A stretch of DNA of 64,000 bases from Micromonospora sp. PLK6-60 (GTDB lineage Bacteria > Actinomycetota > Actinomycetes > Mycobacteriales > Micromonosporaceae): assembly GCF_019890675.1 (NCBI RefSeq), contig NZ_JAIOAA010000007.1, forward strand, positions 124,001 through 188,000, in the 5' to 3' direction. The position numbers and the translations under genes are program-made. The notes under the pieces are model-generated. The model saw only the letters and a program-made list of their open reading frames with translations. It was not told the DNA's origin and did not search any database. Positions 8,541-16,061 of this stretch are shown here, one piece after another. Within the stretch, counting starts at the first letter, position 1; every line of letters begins with the position of its first letter.

Positions 8541-9773
8541 GTGACGACCACCAGTGCCGTCGGGGCGGTTCGCCAGGGCAGCCTGCGCGAGCTGAACCTC
8601 GCCGTGGTCCTCGGCCGGATCGCCGCCGCCGCCCGGCCGCCCTCCCGGGCCGACCTGGCCACCGACACCGGGCTCACCCGGGCCACCGTCTCCGCCGTCG
8701 TCGACGACCTGATCGGTGGCCGGCTGGTGTGCGAGTCGGCGCCGGCGCCCCGCAGCGGGGCCGGGCGACCGGCCCGGGGGCTGGTGCTGGCCGACCACGG
8801 CCCGGCCGGGCTCGGCCTGGAGATCAACGTCGACTACCTGGCCGCCTGCGTGGTCGACCTCGCCGGCACGGTGCGCCACCACGTCGTACACCGGGCCGAC
8901 CTGCGGCCGGTCTCCCCCGCCGACGCGGTGGCCCGGCTCGCCGCCCTCGCCGCCGACGCCCACGCGGCGGCCGACCGGGAGGGCCTGGTCCTCGCCGGCG
9001 CCACCCTCGCGGTGCCCGGCCTGGTCGACGCGCACGGCCTGGTCCGGCTCGCGCCGAACCTGGGCTGGCGGGACGTGGACGTGCCCGGCCTGCTCGCCGA
9101 CCGGCTGCGGATCGATCCGGTGCCGGGAGTGCCACCGCTGGTGGTCGACAACGAGGCCAACCTGGCCGCCCTGGGCGAGTTGCACGCCGGTCCGCCCGGG
9201 GCGCCCAGCTTCCTGCACATCTCCGGTGAGGTCGGCATCGGCGCCGGCATCGTGCTGAACGGCTCGCTCTTCCGGGGCGCGCGGGGCTGGAGCGGCGAGA
9301 TCGGTCACGTGCCGGTCCGCCCCGACGGCCGGCCCTGCCGCTGCGGCGGCCGGGGCTGCCTGGAGCGGTACGCCGGCCAGGAGGCCATCCTCACCGCCGC
9401 CGGGCTGACCGGGACGGACCTGCCGGCGGACACCGCGACCACCACGCTCGCCGGCCTGGCCGCCGACGGCGACCAGGCCGCCCTGACCGCGCTGCACGAC
9501 GCCGGAACGGCGCTCGGGGTGGCGGTTTCCGCCGTGGTGAACCTTCTCGACCTGGACACGGTCGTGCTCGGTGGTGGTTACGCCACCCTGGCGCCCTGGT
9601 TGTGCCCGGCGATCCTCACCGAACTGTCCCGCCGGGTGCTCACCGCGCGGTGGGCGGAGGTCACCGTCCGTCCGGCCGCGCTCGGTCCCCGCTCGGCCGC
9701 CGTCGGCGGGGCCGGCTCGGTGGTCCGCGCCGTCATCGCCCGGCCGGTCGGCTGGCTGGCCCGCTCCGGCTGA
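8541..9773 (+). CDS. ROK-family transcriptional regulator (XylR-like)
   Basis: About 410 residues from GTG 8541. An N-terminal winged helix ([15 protein letters not shown], then '[24 protein letters not shown]') precedes a ROK sugar-kinase-like domain with the zinc motif [23 protein letters not shown]. Kinase-type active-site residues degenerate in the repressor members. Divergent orientation next to xylAB and the palindrome at 8491-8515 suggest it is the xylose-responsive repressor. An in-frame ATG at 8514 is possible but would place the start inside the operator and lacks a ribosome site; the GTG also lacks a clear Shine-Dalgarno sequence, so a leaderless transcript is possible. Confidence 0.9.
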   Translation: MTTTSAVGAVRQGSLRELNLAVVLGRIAAAARPPSRADLATDTGLTRATVSAVVDDLIGGRLVCESAPAPRSGAGRPARGLVLADHGPAGLGLEINVDYLAACVVDLAGTVRHHVVHRADLRPVSPADAVARLAALAADAHAAADREGLVLAGATLAVPGLVDAHGLVRLAPNLGWRDVDVPGLLADRLRIDPVPGVPPLVVDNEANLAALGELHAGPPGAPSFLHISGEVGIGAGIVLNGSLFRGARGWSGEIGHVPVRPDGRPCRCGGRGCLERYAGQEAILTAAGLTGTDLPADTATTTLAGLAADGDQAALTALHDAGTALGVAVSAVVNLLDLDTVVLGGGYATLAPWLCPAILTELSRRVLTARWAEVTVRPAALGPRSAAVGGAGSVVRAVIARPVGWLARSG

Positions 9774-9853
9774 CCGCTGGCTGGGCGCTTCCGGATACCC
9801 ATCGGTATCCTTGCCGGTAGGCAACGGTCCGGACCGAGGAGCGCACTATCAGC

Positions 9854-9901
9854 ATGGGCACAGGTCGTCGACAGGCGCCGGCGCCTCCTGGGCCGCGGTG
9901 A
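9854..9901 (+). CDS. Possible 15-codon leader peptide overlapping the SpoIIE gene start
   Basis: ATG at 9854, preceded by GAGGAG (about 12 bases upstream), opens a reading frame MGTGRRQAPAPPGPR that ends in TGA at 9899-9901. That TGA overlaps the GTG at 9898 of the downstream phosphatase frame as GTGA. This layout is typical of translational coupling. The GTG itself has no good ribosome site, which makes coupling plausible. The alternative is a frameshift near the gene start. Confidence 0.35.
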   Translation: MGTGRRQAPAPPGPR

Positions 9902-11565
9902 CCGCCGCCCAGCGGGGTCTCGCGGGGCCCGTCAGCGGCGGCGGTGCGGCTGCCCGACCGCCCGCGGCCCCGCTGCCGGCCACACCCCTGCCGGCCGACT
10001 CCCGGCTCGCCCGCGAGCTGTTGGACGGGCTCGCCGAGGCGGTCGTCACCGCCGACCGGGCCGGCGTGGTGACGCTTGTCAACGCGATGGCCGGCGAGCT
10101 GCTGCCGGACCTGCGGCCCGGCACCGACCTGGCCGGTTGCGCCGTGCCGGCGCTGGCGGAGGCGGTCCGCACCGACGCGGACACCTTCGACTCCGAACAC
10201 CTCGGCCGACGGCTGCGCGGCACCCGCCGCCGGCTCGCCGGCGACCGCTGCGCCTGGTACGTGCGGGACGTGACCGAGGAGCAGGCCCGCACCGACGCCC
10301 TGCTCACGGAGCGTTCCCGGACGGCCTTCCTGGCTCAGGCGGGCAGCCGGCTCGGGCTGTCCCTGCACCGCGAACAGACGCTCCGGGCGACCGCCACGCT
10401 GCCGGTCCCCTATCTCGCGGACGCGGCGATCGTGATCCATCACCAGCCCGCCGTCCCGCAGCCGCACTGGCTCCGGTACGCCGACGGCGAGTCCGCCCCG
10501 GTCACCGGCGTCGGCGACGAAGAGCTGGCCGGTTCGGTGCCGGGGCTCGCCGAGGCGCTCGACGGCGACGGCACCGAGCCCACCCCCTGGCTCGACGCCG
10601 AACTGGCCGACCTGGCCCCGCTGCTGCCCGCCGGGTTCGGCCGGCCGGGCACCGTGCTGGTCAGTCCGATGCTCAGCGCCGGTGGCCCGGCGGGGGCGCT
10701 GATCCTGATCCGGCACCGCGACCGGGTCGGCTTCGACCGGCGCGAGATCGAGATGGCCCGGGAGTTCGCCGCCCGGGCCGGCGCGGCCCTGGCCGCCGCC
10801 GAGCTGTACGGCGAGCAGACCCACCTGGCCCGGGTGCTCCAGCAGAGCCTGCTCCCGCCCGAGCTGCCGGCCGTGCCCGGGGTGAGCCTGGCCGGCGGAT
10901 ACCGCGCGGCCGGCGACAGCCTGCGCATCGGCGGCGACTTCTACGAGGTCTTCCGCACCGCCGACGGGGCGATGTTCGCCCTCGGCGACGTGTGCGGCAA
11001 GGGCGTCGGGGCGGCCGTGCTCACCGGTCGGGTACGCCAGTCCCTGCAGACGCTCCGGCTGGTCGAGAACCGGCCCCGGGAACTGCTGCACCTGCTCAAC
11101 CGGGCGCTGCTCGACTCGCCGGACGCGGCCCGGCGCAACCAGTTCACCACCCTGCTGCTCGGCACGCTCACCGGTGGGCCCGACGGCGGGCTGCGGATCC
11201 GGTTCGCCGGTGGCGGTCACCCCGCACCGCTGGTGGCCCGCGCCGACGGCACGGTCAGCCAGGTCACCGTCGGCGGCATGCCGATCGGCGCGCTGGCCGC
11301 CCCCCGGTTCGTCGAGGCGGAGGTCCGGCTCGCGCCCGGGGATCTGCTGCTGGCCTACACGGACGGGGTGACCGACGCCCGGGGCGGGCCGCGGGACATG
11401 CGGATGTTCGGCGAGGAGCGGCTGCGCCGGGCGTTCGCGTCGGCGGTCGGCCTGCCGCCCGCCGTGGTGGTGGAACGGCTGCTCCAGCTCGTCGACGAGT
11501 GGCTCGACGGGCCCGGCCAGGACGACATCGCGATGCTCGTCATCGGCGCCGCGGCACGCGGGTGA
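9898..11565 (+). CDS. PAS/GAF-containing PP2C-type (SpoIIE/RsbU) serine phosphatase
   Basis: About 555 residues from GTG 9898. A PAS-like segment (residues about 35-130, 'LLDGLAEAVVTADRAGVVTLVNAMA') is followed by a GAF-like segment and a C-terminal SpoIIE phosphatase domain beginning at 'HLARVLQQSLLPPELP'. Metal-binding Asp motifs are intact: RIGGDFYEVF, LGDVCGKG, YTDGVTDAR and GQDDIAML. Such enzymes dephosphorylate anti-sigma-factor antagonists in partner-switching pathways. The start was chosen because no better in-frame codon exists after the ROK gene stop; the 15-codon frame at 9854 overlaps it. The next gene overlaps this stop by GTGA, so the two products are probably made together and may act together. 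Confidence 0.85.
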   Translation: MTAAQRGLAGPVSGGGAAARPPAAPLPATPLPADSRLARELLDGLAEAVVTADRAGVVTLVNAMAGELLPDLRPGTDLAGCAVPALAEAVRTDADTFDSEHLGRRLRGTRRRLAGDRCAWYVRDVTEEQARTDALLTERSRTAFLAQAGSRLGLSLHREQTLRATATLPVPYLADAAIVIHHQPAVPQPHWLRYADGESAPVTGVGDEELAGSVPGLAEALDGDGTEPTPWLDAELADLAPLLPAGFGRPGTVLVSPMLSAGGPAGALILIRHRDRVGFDRREIEMAREFAARAGAALAAAELYGEQTHLARVLQQSLLPPELPAVPGVSLAGGYRAAGDSLRIGGDFYEVFRTADGAMFALGDVCGKGVGAAVLTGRVRQSLQTLRLVENRPRELLHLLNRALLDSPDAARRNQFTTLLLGTLTGGPDGGLRIRFAGGGHPAPLVARADGTVSQVTVGGMPIGALAAPRFVEAEVRLAPGDLLLAYTDGVTDARGGPRDMRMFGEERLRRAFASAVGLPPAVVVERLLQLVDEWLDGPGQDDIAMLVIGAAARG

Positions 11566-12575
11566 CGCCGCTCGACGAGGCCGGCGGGCCCGGGCCGGCG
11601 GTCGATCCGGCGGTGGTCGGGGCGTACCTCGACTGCCTGGACCGGGCCGACCAGGCCGGCGCGGTGCGGCTCGCCACCGGCCTGCTCGACGCGGGCGCGT
11701 CGGTCGCCGACGTGCTGGTCGACCTGGTGGCGGAGGCCCAGCGGGAGGTCGGCCGGCGGTGGCTCACCGGGCGGTGGAGCGTCCCCCAGGAGCACGCCGC
11801 CACCCACGTCAGCGAGCTGGTGGTCGCCGCGGTCGCGGTCCGGGCGCCCGGGCGGAGCGTCCGGGGGCGGGTGGTGCTGGCGTGTGTGGAGGGCGAGTGG
11901 CACGCGTTGCCGGCCCGGATCGTCGCGGAGGTGCTGCGCGCCGACGGCTGGGAGGTCACCTTCCTCGGGGCCAGCGTGCCGGCCCGGCACCTGGTCTCCT
12001 ACCTGCACCAGACCGGGCCGGACGCGGTGCTGCTCAGCTGTCTGCAGTCGACCCGGCTGGTGCGGGCCGCCCGGATGGTGGAGGCGTGCCACTCGGCCGG
12101 CGTGCCGGTGGTCGCCGGTGGGCCGGGGTTCGGCCCGGACGGCCGCTGGGCCGCCGCGGTCGGGGCCGCCGCGTGGGGCGGCTCGGCCCGGGACGCCGCC
12201 CGGCTGCTGCGGGGGCCGCTCGCCGCCGCCCCGGCCGCGCCGGCACCGCACGACGACGAGTACGTGGCCGTGCTGCGCCGGCGCCGGGAGATCGTGCGGT
12301 TCGCCCTCCAGGCGACGGCCCCGGCCGACGAGGACGCCGACGAGCTGGCCGATTCGGTCGCCCACCTGGTCGACGCGCTGGCGGCGGCGATCCGGGTCGG
12401 TGATCCACGGGTGCTGACGGACTTCCTCGGCTGGCAGTCCGAGGTCTTCTCCAGCCACCCCGACGGGCGGCGGCTGCTGGCCGGGGTGCTGGACGCCGGC
12501 ACCACCGCCCTGGCCGAGCATCCCCGCTCCGGCGACTACCTGCGCCGGGCCCGCCAGGCGCTCCTCGGTGGGTGA
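11562..12575 (+). CDS. Stand-alone cobalamin-binding protein with CarH-like light-sensor signature
   Basis: About 337 residues; GTG start overlaps the preceding stop by 4 bases (GTGA). A helical-bundle segment (residues about 15-95) contains W67, then exactly nine residues, then E77-H78, matching the W-x9-E-H motif that caps adenosylcobalamin in CarH-type photoreceptors. The Rossmann-like cobalamin domain follows, with E112-W-H114 in place of D-x-H (lower axial His) and 'VTFLGASVP'. Unlike CarH/LitR there is no MerR DNA-binding domain; instead a roughly 120-residue C-terminal helical extension follows. Coupling to a SpoIIE phosphatase suggests that light or cobalamin controls a partner-switching signal, which is inference. 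Confidence 0.85.
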   Translation: MTPLDEAGGPGPAVDPAVVGAYLDCLDRADQAGAVRLATGLLDAGASVADVLVDLVAEAQREVGRRWLTGRWSVPQEHAATHVSELVVAAVAVRAPGRSVRGRVVLACVEGEWHALPARIVAEVLRADGWEVTFLGASVPARHLVSYLHQTGPDAVLLSCLQSTRLVRAARMVEACHSAGVPVVAGGPGFGPDGRWAAAVGAAAWGGSARDAARLLRGPLAAAPAAPAPHDDEYVAVLRRRREIVRFALQATAPADEDADELADSVAHLVDALAAAIRVGDPRVLTDFLGWQSEVFSSHPDGRRLLAGVLDAGTTALAEHPRSGDYLRRARQALLGG

Positions 12576-12620
12576 ACCGGTGCCGGTCGGATGCGTCGCC
12601 GAGGGCGTGCCGCCGGCCAG

Positions 12621-13175
12621 TCAGGCCGAGCGGACGACGGGCGGGCCGTCCAACTGCCAACCGGGCCCCGCGTCGACGGGCGCGGCCGGGCCCGGTAACT
12701 CCCGTGGCGGTTCCCCGACCTCGCGCTGCCGGCGGGCGGCCTCGTCGAACTCGGTCACCCCGGCCAGCAGCGCCTGCCGGCCCTCCGGGCTCATCCCGGC
12801 GAGGATCTCCGCCAGCCGCTGCCGCCGGTCGGCGCGCAGCTCGTCCAGCAGCCGTCGCGACTCCGGCGTGAGGTGCAGGGAGATCTCCCGCCGGTCGGCC
12901 CGGCTCGGCTCGCGCTCCAGCATGCCCGCGGCCACCAGCCGGTCGCAGAGCCGGCTGGCGGAGGAGAGCAGCATGTCCAGGCGGTTGGCGAGCCGGCGGA
13001 GGTTGATCCCGTCGTGCTGCTCGACCACCATCACGGCGCGTAGCTGGGCGGTGGAGAGCCGGCTGGTCGTTCGTTCCCGCGCGGCCTCCCAGACGCCGAG
13101 CAGTGTGGCCGCCGCCTCGTCGAGTGCGGCGGCCATACTCGCTTCTGGTCCGCTGGGAAGGGGTACATGCGCCAT
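12621..13175 (-). CDS. MarR-family transcriptional regulator
   Basis: A 184-residue winged-helix regulator. The recognition region 'INLRRLANRLDMLLSSASRLCDRLVAAGMLEREPSRADRREISLHLT' (quoted here only in parts: INLRRLANRLDM, SSASRLCDRLV, ADRREISLHLT) shows the MarR helix-turn-helix and the beta-wing with DxR. It is divergent from the second SpoIIE phosphatase gene across a 59-bp gap, so it may control that gene as well as itself. The C-terminal 35 residues are Pro-rich and unconserved-looking. Ligand unknown. Confidence 0.88.
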   Translation of the reverse strand: MAHVPLPSGPEASMAAALDEAAATLLGVWEAARERTTSRLSTAQLRAVMVVEQHDGINLRRLANRLDMLLSSASRLCDRLVAAGMLEREPSRADRREISLHLTPESRRLLDELRADRRQRLAEILAGMSPEGRQALLAGVTEFDEAARRQREVGEPPRELPGPAAPVDAGPGWQLDGPPVVRSA

Positions 13176-13234
13176 GGTGGGTCGAGACTACCCCCGACGA
13201 GAGAGCGTCGGACCTGCGCGGAAGGAGCAATGCG

Positions 13235-14365
13235 ATGAGCGGACCGGACGACGAGGCACGAAGGGTGCTGATCGACGCACCCGCCGACCTGCTGCTCGAC
13301 CGGCTCGCCGCCGAACTGGACCGGGCGTACGGCATCACCGGTGCGGAGCTGCTCCAGATCGACTACCGGCTCTCGGCGCTGCTGCCGTTCACCAAGGGTG
13401 ACCCGATCACCTCGCCCGGCCACCCCGCCTGGCGCTGCTTCGACCACCAGCAGCCGGTGGTCGCCGACGGCACCGGCTACTTCCCGGTCAGCATGCGTGG
13501 GGAGCGACGCGGGGTGCTCCGGCTCGTCCCGGTCCGCGACGACCCGGCGCTCGTCGGCGAGCTGGCCGGCATCGCCACCGCCCTCGCCCATGAGCTGGAC
13601 GCCGTCACGGCCAGCACGGACCTCTACCGCACCGCCCGGCGGACCCGACGGCTCACGCTCGCCGCCGAGATCCAGTGGGAGCTGCTGCCGGGCCGCAGCC
13701 GCAGCCGGCCGTCGTTCAGCCTGGCCGGCCAGCTCGAACCGGCGTACGCGGTGCGCGGGGACAGCTTCGACTGGTCCGACGACGGGCACCGGCTGTGGCT
13801 GGCGGTGATCAACGGCATGGGCGAGGGGGTCGCCGCCTCGATGCTCACCTCGCTGGCCGTGCACGCCCTGCGCAACGCCCGCCGGGCCGGGCTGGCGCTG
13901 GCCGACCAGGCGGCCCTGGCCGACCAGGCGATCTACGCGCAGCACCGGGGCGACCAGCACGTCTCCGCGCTGCTGATCGAGCTGGACCTCGCCTCCGGAG
14001 CGCTGACCGTGGTGGACGCCGGCTCGCCCCGGATGGTGCTGCTGCGCGGCGGCCAGATCACCGAGCAGCCGCTGGAACAGCAGTTCCCGCTGGGCATGTT
14101 CGACGGTACGGACTACCGCCCGCAGGCGTTCCAGCTGAGCCGCGAGGACCGGCTCTTCGTGGTCAGCGACGGGGTGATCGAGGCGACCGGCCAGAACGTC
14201 CGGTACGGCGAGAGCGCGCTGGACCGCTTCCTGCGGCGCACCGGCCCGATGTCACCGCTGGACGCGGTCCGCTCGCTCCTCGGGGACCTGCGCGCGTTCG
14301 TCGCCGGTGACCTGATCGACGACGCCGTGGTGGTCTGCCTGGACTGGCTCGGCCCGCAGCCCTGA
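13235..14365 (+). CDS. SpoIIE/RsbU-type PP2C phosphatase, possibly degenerate
   Basis: About 376 residues. ATG 13235 is preceded by GGAAGGAG. The N-terminal half (to about residue 150) resembles a GAF-like sensor, and the C-terminal half is a SpoIIE domain starting at 'LTLAAEIQWELLPGRSRSRP'. The metal motifs are partly altered: RGDSFDW keeps its Asp residues, and 'VVSDGVIEA' and 'DDAVVVCLDW' are intact, but the usual DVxGHG is VINGMGEG with Asn for the metal-binding Asp. This could lower activity. Similar Asn variants occur widely in actinobacterial paralogues, so it need not be dead. Divergent MarR regulator upstream. Confidence 0.85.
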   Translation: MSGPDDEARRVLIDAPADLLLDRLAAELDRAYGITGAELLQIDYRLSALLPFTKGDPITSPGHPAWRCFDHQQPVVADGTGYFPVSMRGERRGVLRLVPVRDDPALVGELAGIATALAHELDAVTASTDLYRTARRTRRLTLAAEIQWELLPGRSRSRPSFSLAGQLEPAYAVRGDSFDWSDDGHRLWLAVINGMGEGVAASMLTSLAVHALRNARRAGLALADQAALADQAIYAQHRGDQHVSALLIELDLASGALTVVDAGSPRMVLLRGGQITEQPLEQQFPLGMFDGTDYRPQAFQLSREDRLFVVSDGVIEATGQNVRYGESALDRFLRRTGPMSPLDAVRSLLGDLRAFVAGDLIDDAVVVCLDWLGPQP

Positions 14366-14373
14366 CCGGCCGG

Positions 14374-15858
14374 TCAGTACGCCCCGCGCCCCCGGACCAC
14401 CGCGCCGACGGTCTTCCACAGGATGGTCAGGTCGGCGGCGAGCGACCAGTTCTCCACGTAGTACAGGTCGAGCCGGATGCCGTCCTCCCAGCTCAGGTCG
14501 GACCGGCCGCTGACCTGCCAGAGGCCGGTCATGCCCGGCTTGACCAGCAGCCGTCGGGCCACGTCGCCGTCGTACCGGGCCACCTCGGAGGGCAGCGGCG
14601 GCCGGGGGCCGACCAGGCTCATCTGGCCGAGCAGCACGTTTACCAGTTGGGGCAGCTCGTCCAGGGACCACTTGCGCAGCAGCCGGCCGACGCGGGTGAC
14701 CCGGGGGTCGTCGCGCATCTTGAACAGCAGCCCGTCGGTCTCGTTGCGGGCGGCCAGCTCCGCCAGCAGCGCGTCGGCGTTGACCACCATGGTGCGGAAC
14801 TTGAAGACGCCGAACTCCTGGCCGCCCCGGCCCACCCGGACCTGCCGGAACAGCACCGGCCCCCGGCTGTCCAGCTTGACGGCCAGGCAGATCACCGCGA
14901 GCAGCGGCAGCAGCAGGGCCAGGGCCAGCGCCGCGGCGGTCCGGTCGACCAGGCCCTTGACCAGCTTCCGGGCCCCCCGGAACTCGGGCGCCTCGACGTG
15001 GATCAGCGGCAGCCCGGCCACCGGCCGGGTATGGATCCGCGGTCCGGCCACGTCGGTCAGCGCCGGGGCCAGCACCAGGTCCACGCCGGTGCCCTCCAAC
15101 TGCCAGCCCAGCCGGCGCAACCGGCCGGCGGTCAGCTCGCCGGAGGCGGTGACCGCCACCGTGTCCGCGCCGATCGCGGTGGCCGCCTCCGGGATGCCCC
15201 GGAACGAGCCCACCACCGGCACGTCGTCCAGCCGTTGCGGGACCGGGGCCAGCAGCGCGTCCGGGATGCAGGCGCCCACCACGTGGTAGCCCGCGTACGG
15301 CTCCCGGCGCAGCGTGTGCACCAGCTCCAGCACGTGGGCGGTGTCCCCCACCACCAGCATCTTGCGGGACCAGCCGGTGCCCCGCCGCCGGGCCCGGTGC
15401 AGCCACTTGCGGGCCACGAACCGGGCCACCTCCAGGCCGATGGTGCCGAGGGCGAAGGTGATGGCCAGGAAGCCGCGGGACACCCCGACGTCGGTGATGT
15501 ACCCGGCGATGGCCAGGCCGCCGGCCATCCGCAGGCTGGCCGAGCTGACCCGGCGGTACTCGTCGGCGCCGTACCCGACCACCCGGTCGTCATAGCAGCG
15601 CAGCGCCTTGAGCGACACCAGCCAGGTGACCACCAGGACGGGCGCCACCAGGACGTACGGGACGGTCGCGCCGCTCGGGTCGGCGGCGCCGAAGCGGAGC
15701 AGGTAGCCCGCCACCACCGCCACCGACAGCACCGCCGTGTCCAGCACCACCAGGTTGTGCAGGTAGGCGCGTTGGGCGGCGCGGGCCGCCGAGCCCGGTG
15801 TCTCGTACGCCGACCGCGACGACGTTCCGCTCGGGGTCAACAGTGTCGCCGTGGCCAC
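14374..15858 (-). CDS. Undecaprenyl-phosphate sugar phosphotransferase (exopolysaccharide type)
   Basis: About 494 residues from GTG 15858, chosen because GGAGGGGAGG lies just upstream; the frame extends further to 15945 without a ribosome site. The N-terminal part has four membrane segments and a CoA-binding-like domain ('KMLVVGDTAHVLELV'). The C-terminal bacterial sugar-transferase domain begins near 'KLVKGLVDRTAAALAL' and contains 'FKFRTMVVNAD', 'LRKWSLDELPQL', 'MSLVGPRPPLPSEV' and 'KPGMTGLWQVSGRSD'. It transfers a sugar-1-phosphate to undecaprenyl phosphate, the first step of exopolysaccharide or glycan assembly. No other glycan genes are adjacent, so its polymer is unknown. Confidence 0.93.
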   Translation of the reverse strand: MATATLLTPSGTSSRSAYETPGSAARAAQRAYLHNLVVLDTAVLSVAVVAGYLLRFGAADPSGATVPYVLVAPVLVVTWLVSLKALRCYDDRVVGYGADEYRRVSSASLRMAGGLAIAGYITDVGVSRGFLAITFALGTIGLEVARFVARKWLHRARRRGTGWSRKMLVVGDTAHVLELVHTLRREPYAGYHVVGACIPDALLAPVPQRLDDVPVVGSFRGIPEAATAIGADTVAVTASGELTAGRLRRLGWQLEGTGVDLVLAPALTDVAGPRIHTRPVAGLPLIHVEAPEFRGARKLVKGLVDRTAAALALALLLPLLAVICLAVKLDSRGPVLFRQVRVGRGGQEFGVFKFRTMVVNADALLAELAARNETDGLLFKMRDDPRVTRVGRLLRKWSLDELPQLVNVLLGQMSLVGPRPPLPSEVARYDGDVARRLLVKPGMTGLWQVSGRSDLSWEDGIRLDLYYVENWSLAADLTILWKTVGAVVRGRGAY

Positions 15859-16014
15859 CGGGCCTCCCCTCCGCCGTCGCCGGGCCGGTGACCGGCCCGG
15901 TACGGGCGGGCGGCTCCGAAGCGCTTCCGTCATCCTGCCGGACAATTATGGTTGCCGATTGCTTTCGACAGGTTACCGTCTGTTCTCTTGTGCGTCGCCG
16001 GCCCGGAAAGCCTT

Positions 16015-16042
16015 CCGCCGCACCGGTTTCCCGGTGCGGCGG
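16015..16042. terminator. Perfect 12-bp hairpin downstream of the VWA gene
   Basis: Arms 16015-16026 and 16031-16042 (CCGCCGCACCGG and its complement) enclose a 4-base loop, 20 bases after the VWA gene stop on the minus strand. A likely terminator for that gene. Confidence 0.7.
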
Positions 16043-16061
16043 GGGCGTCCTGACTGAGCGG

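Noticed and set aside
9571..9897. Upstream extension of the SpoIIE phosphatase frame into the ROK gene
   Set aside because: It overlaps the ROK coding sequence and has no similarity to a sensor domain. The GTG at 9898 is the first reasonable start.
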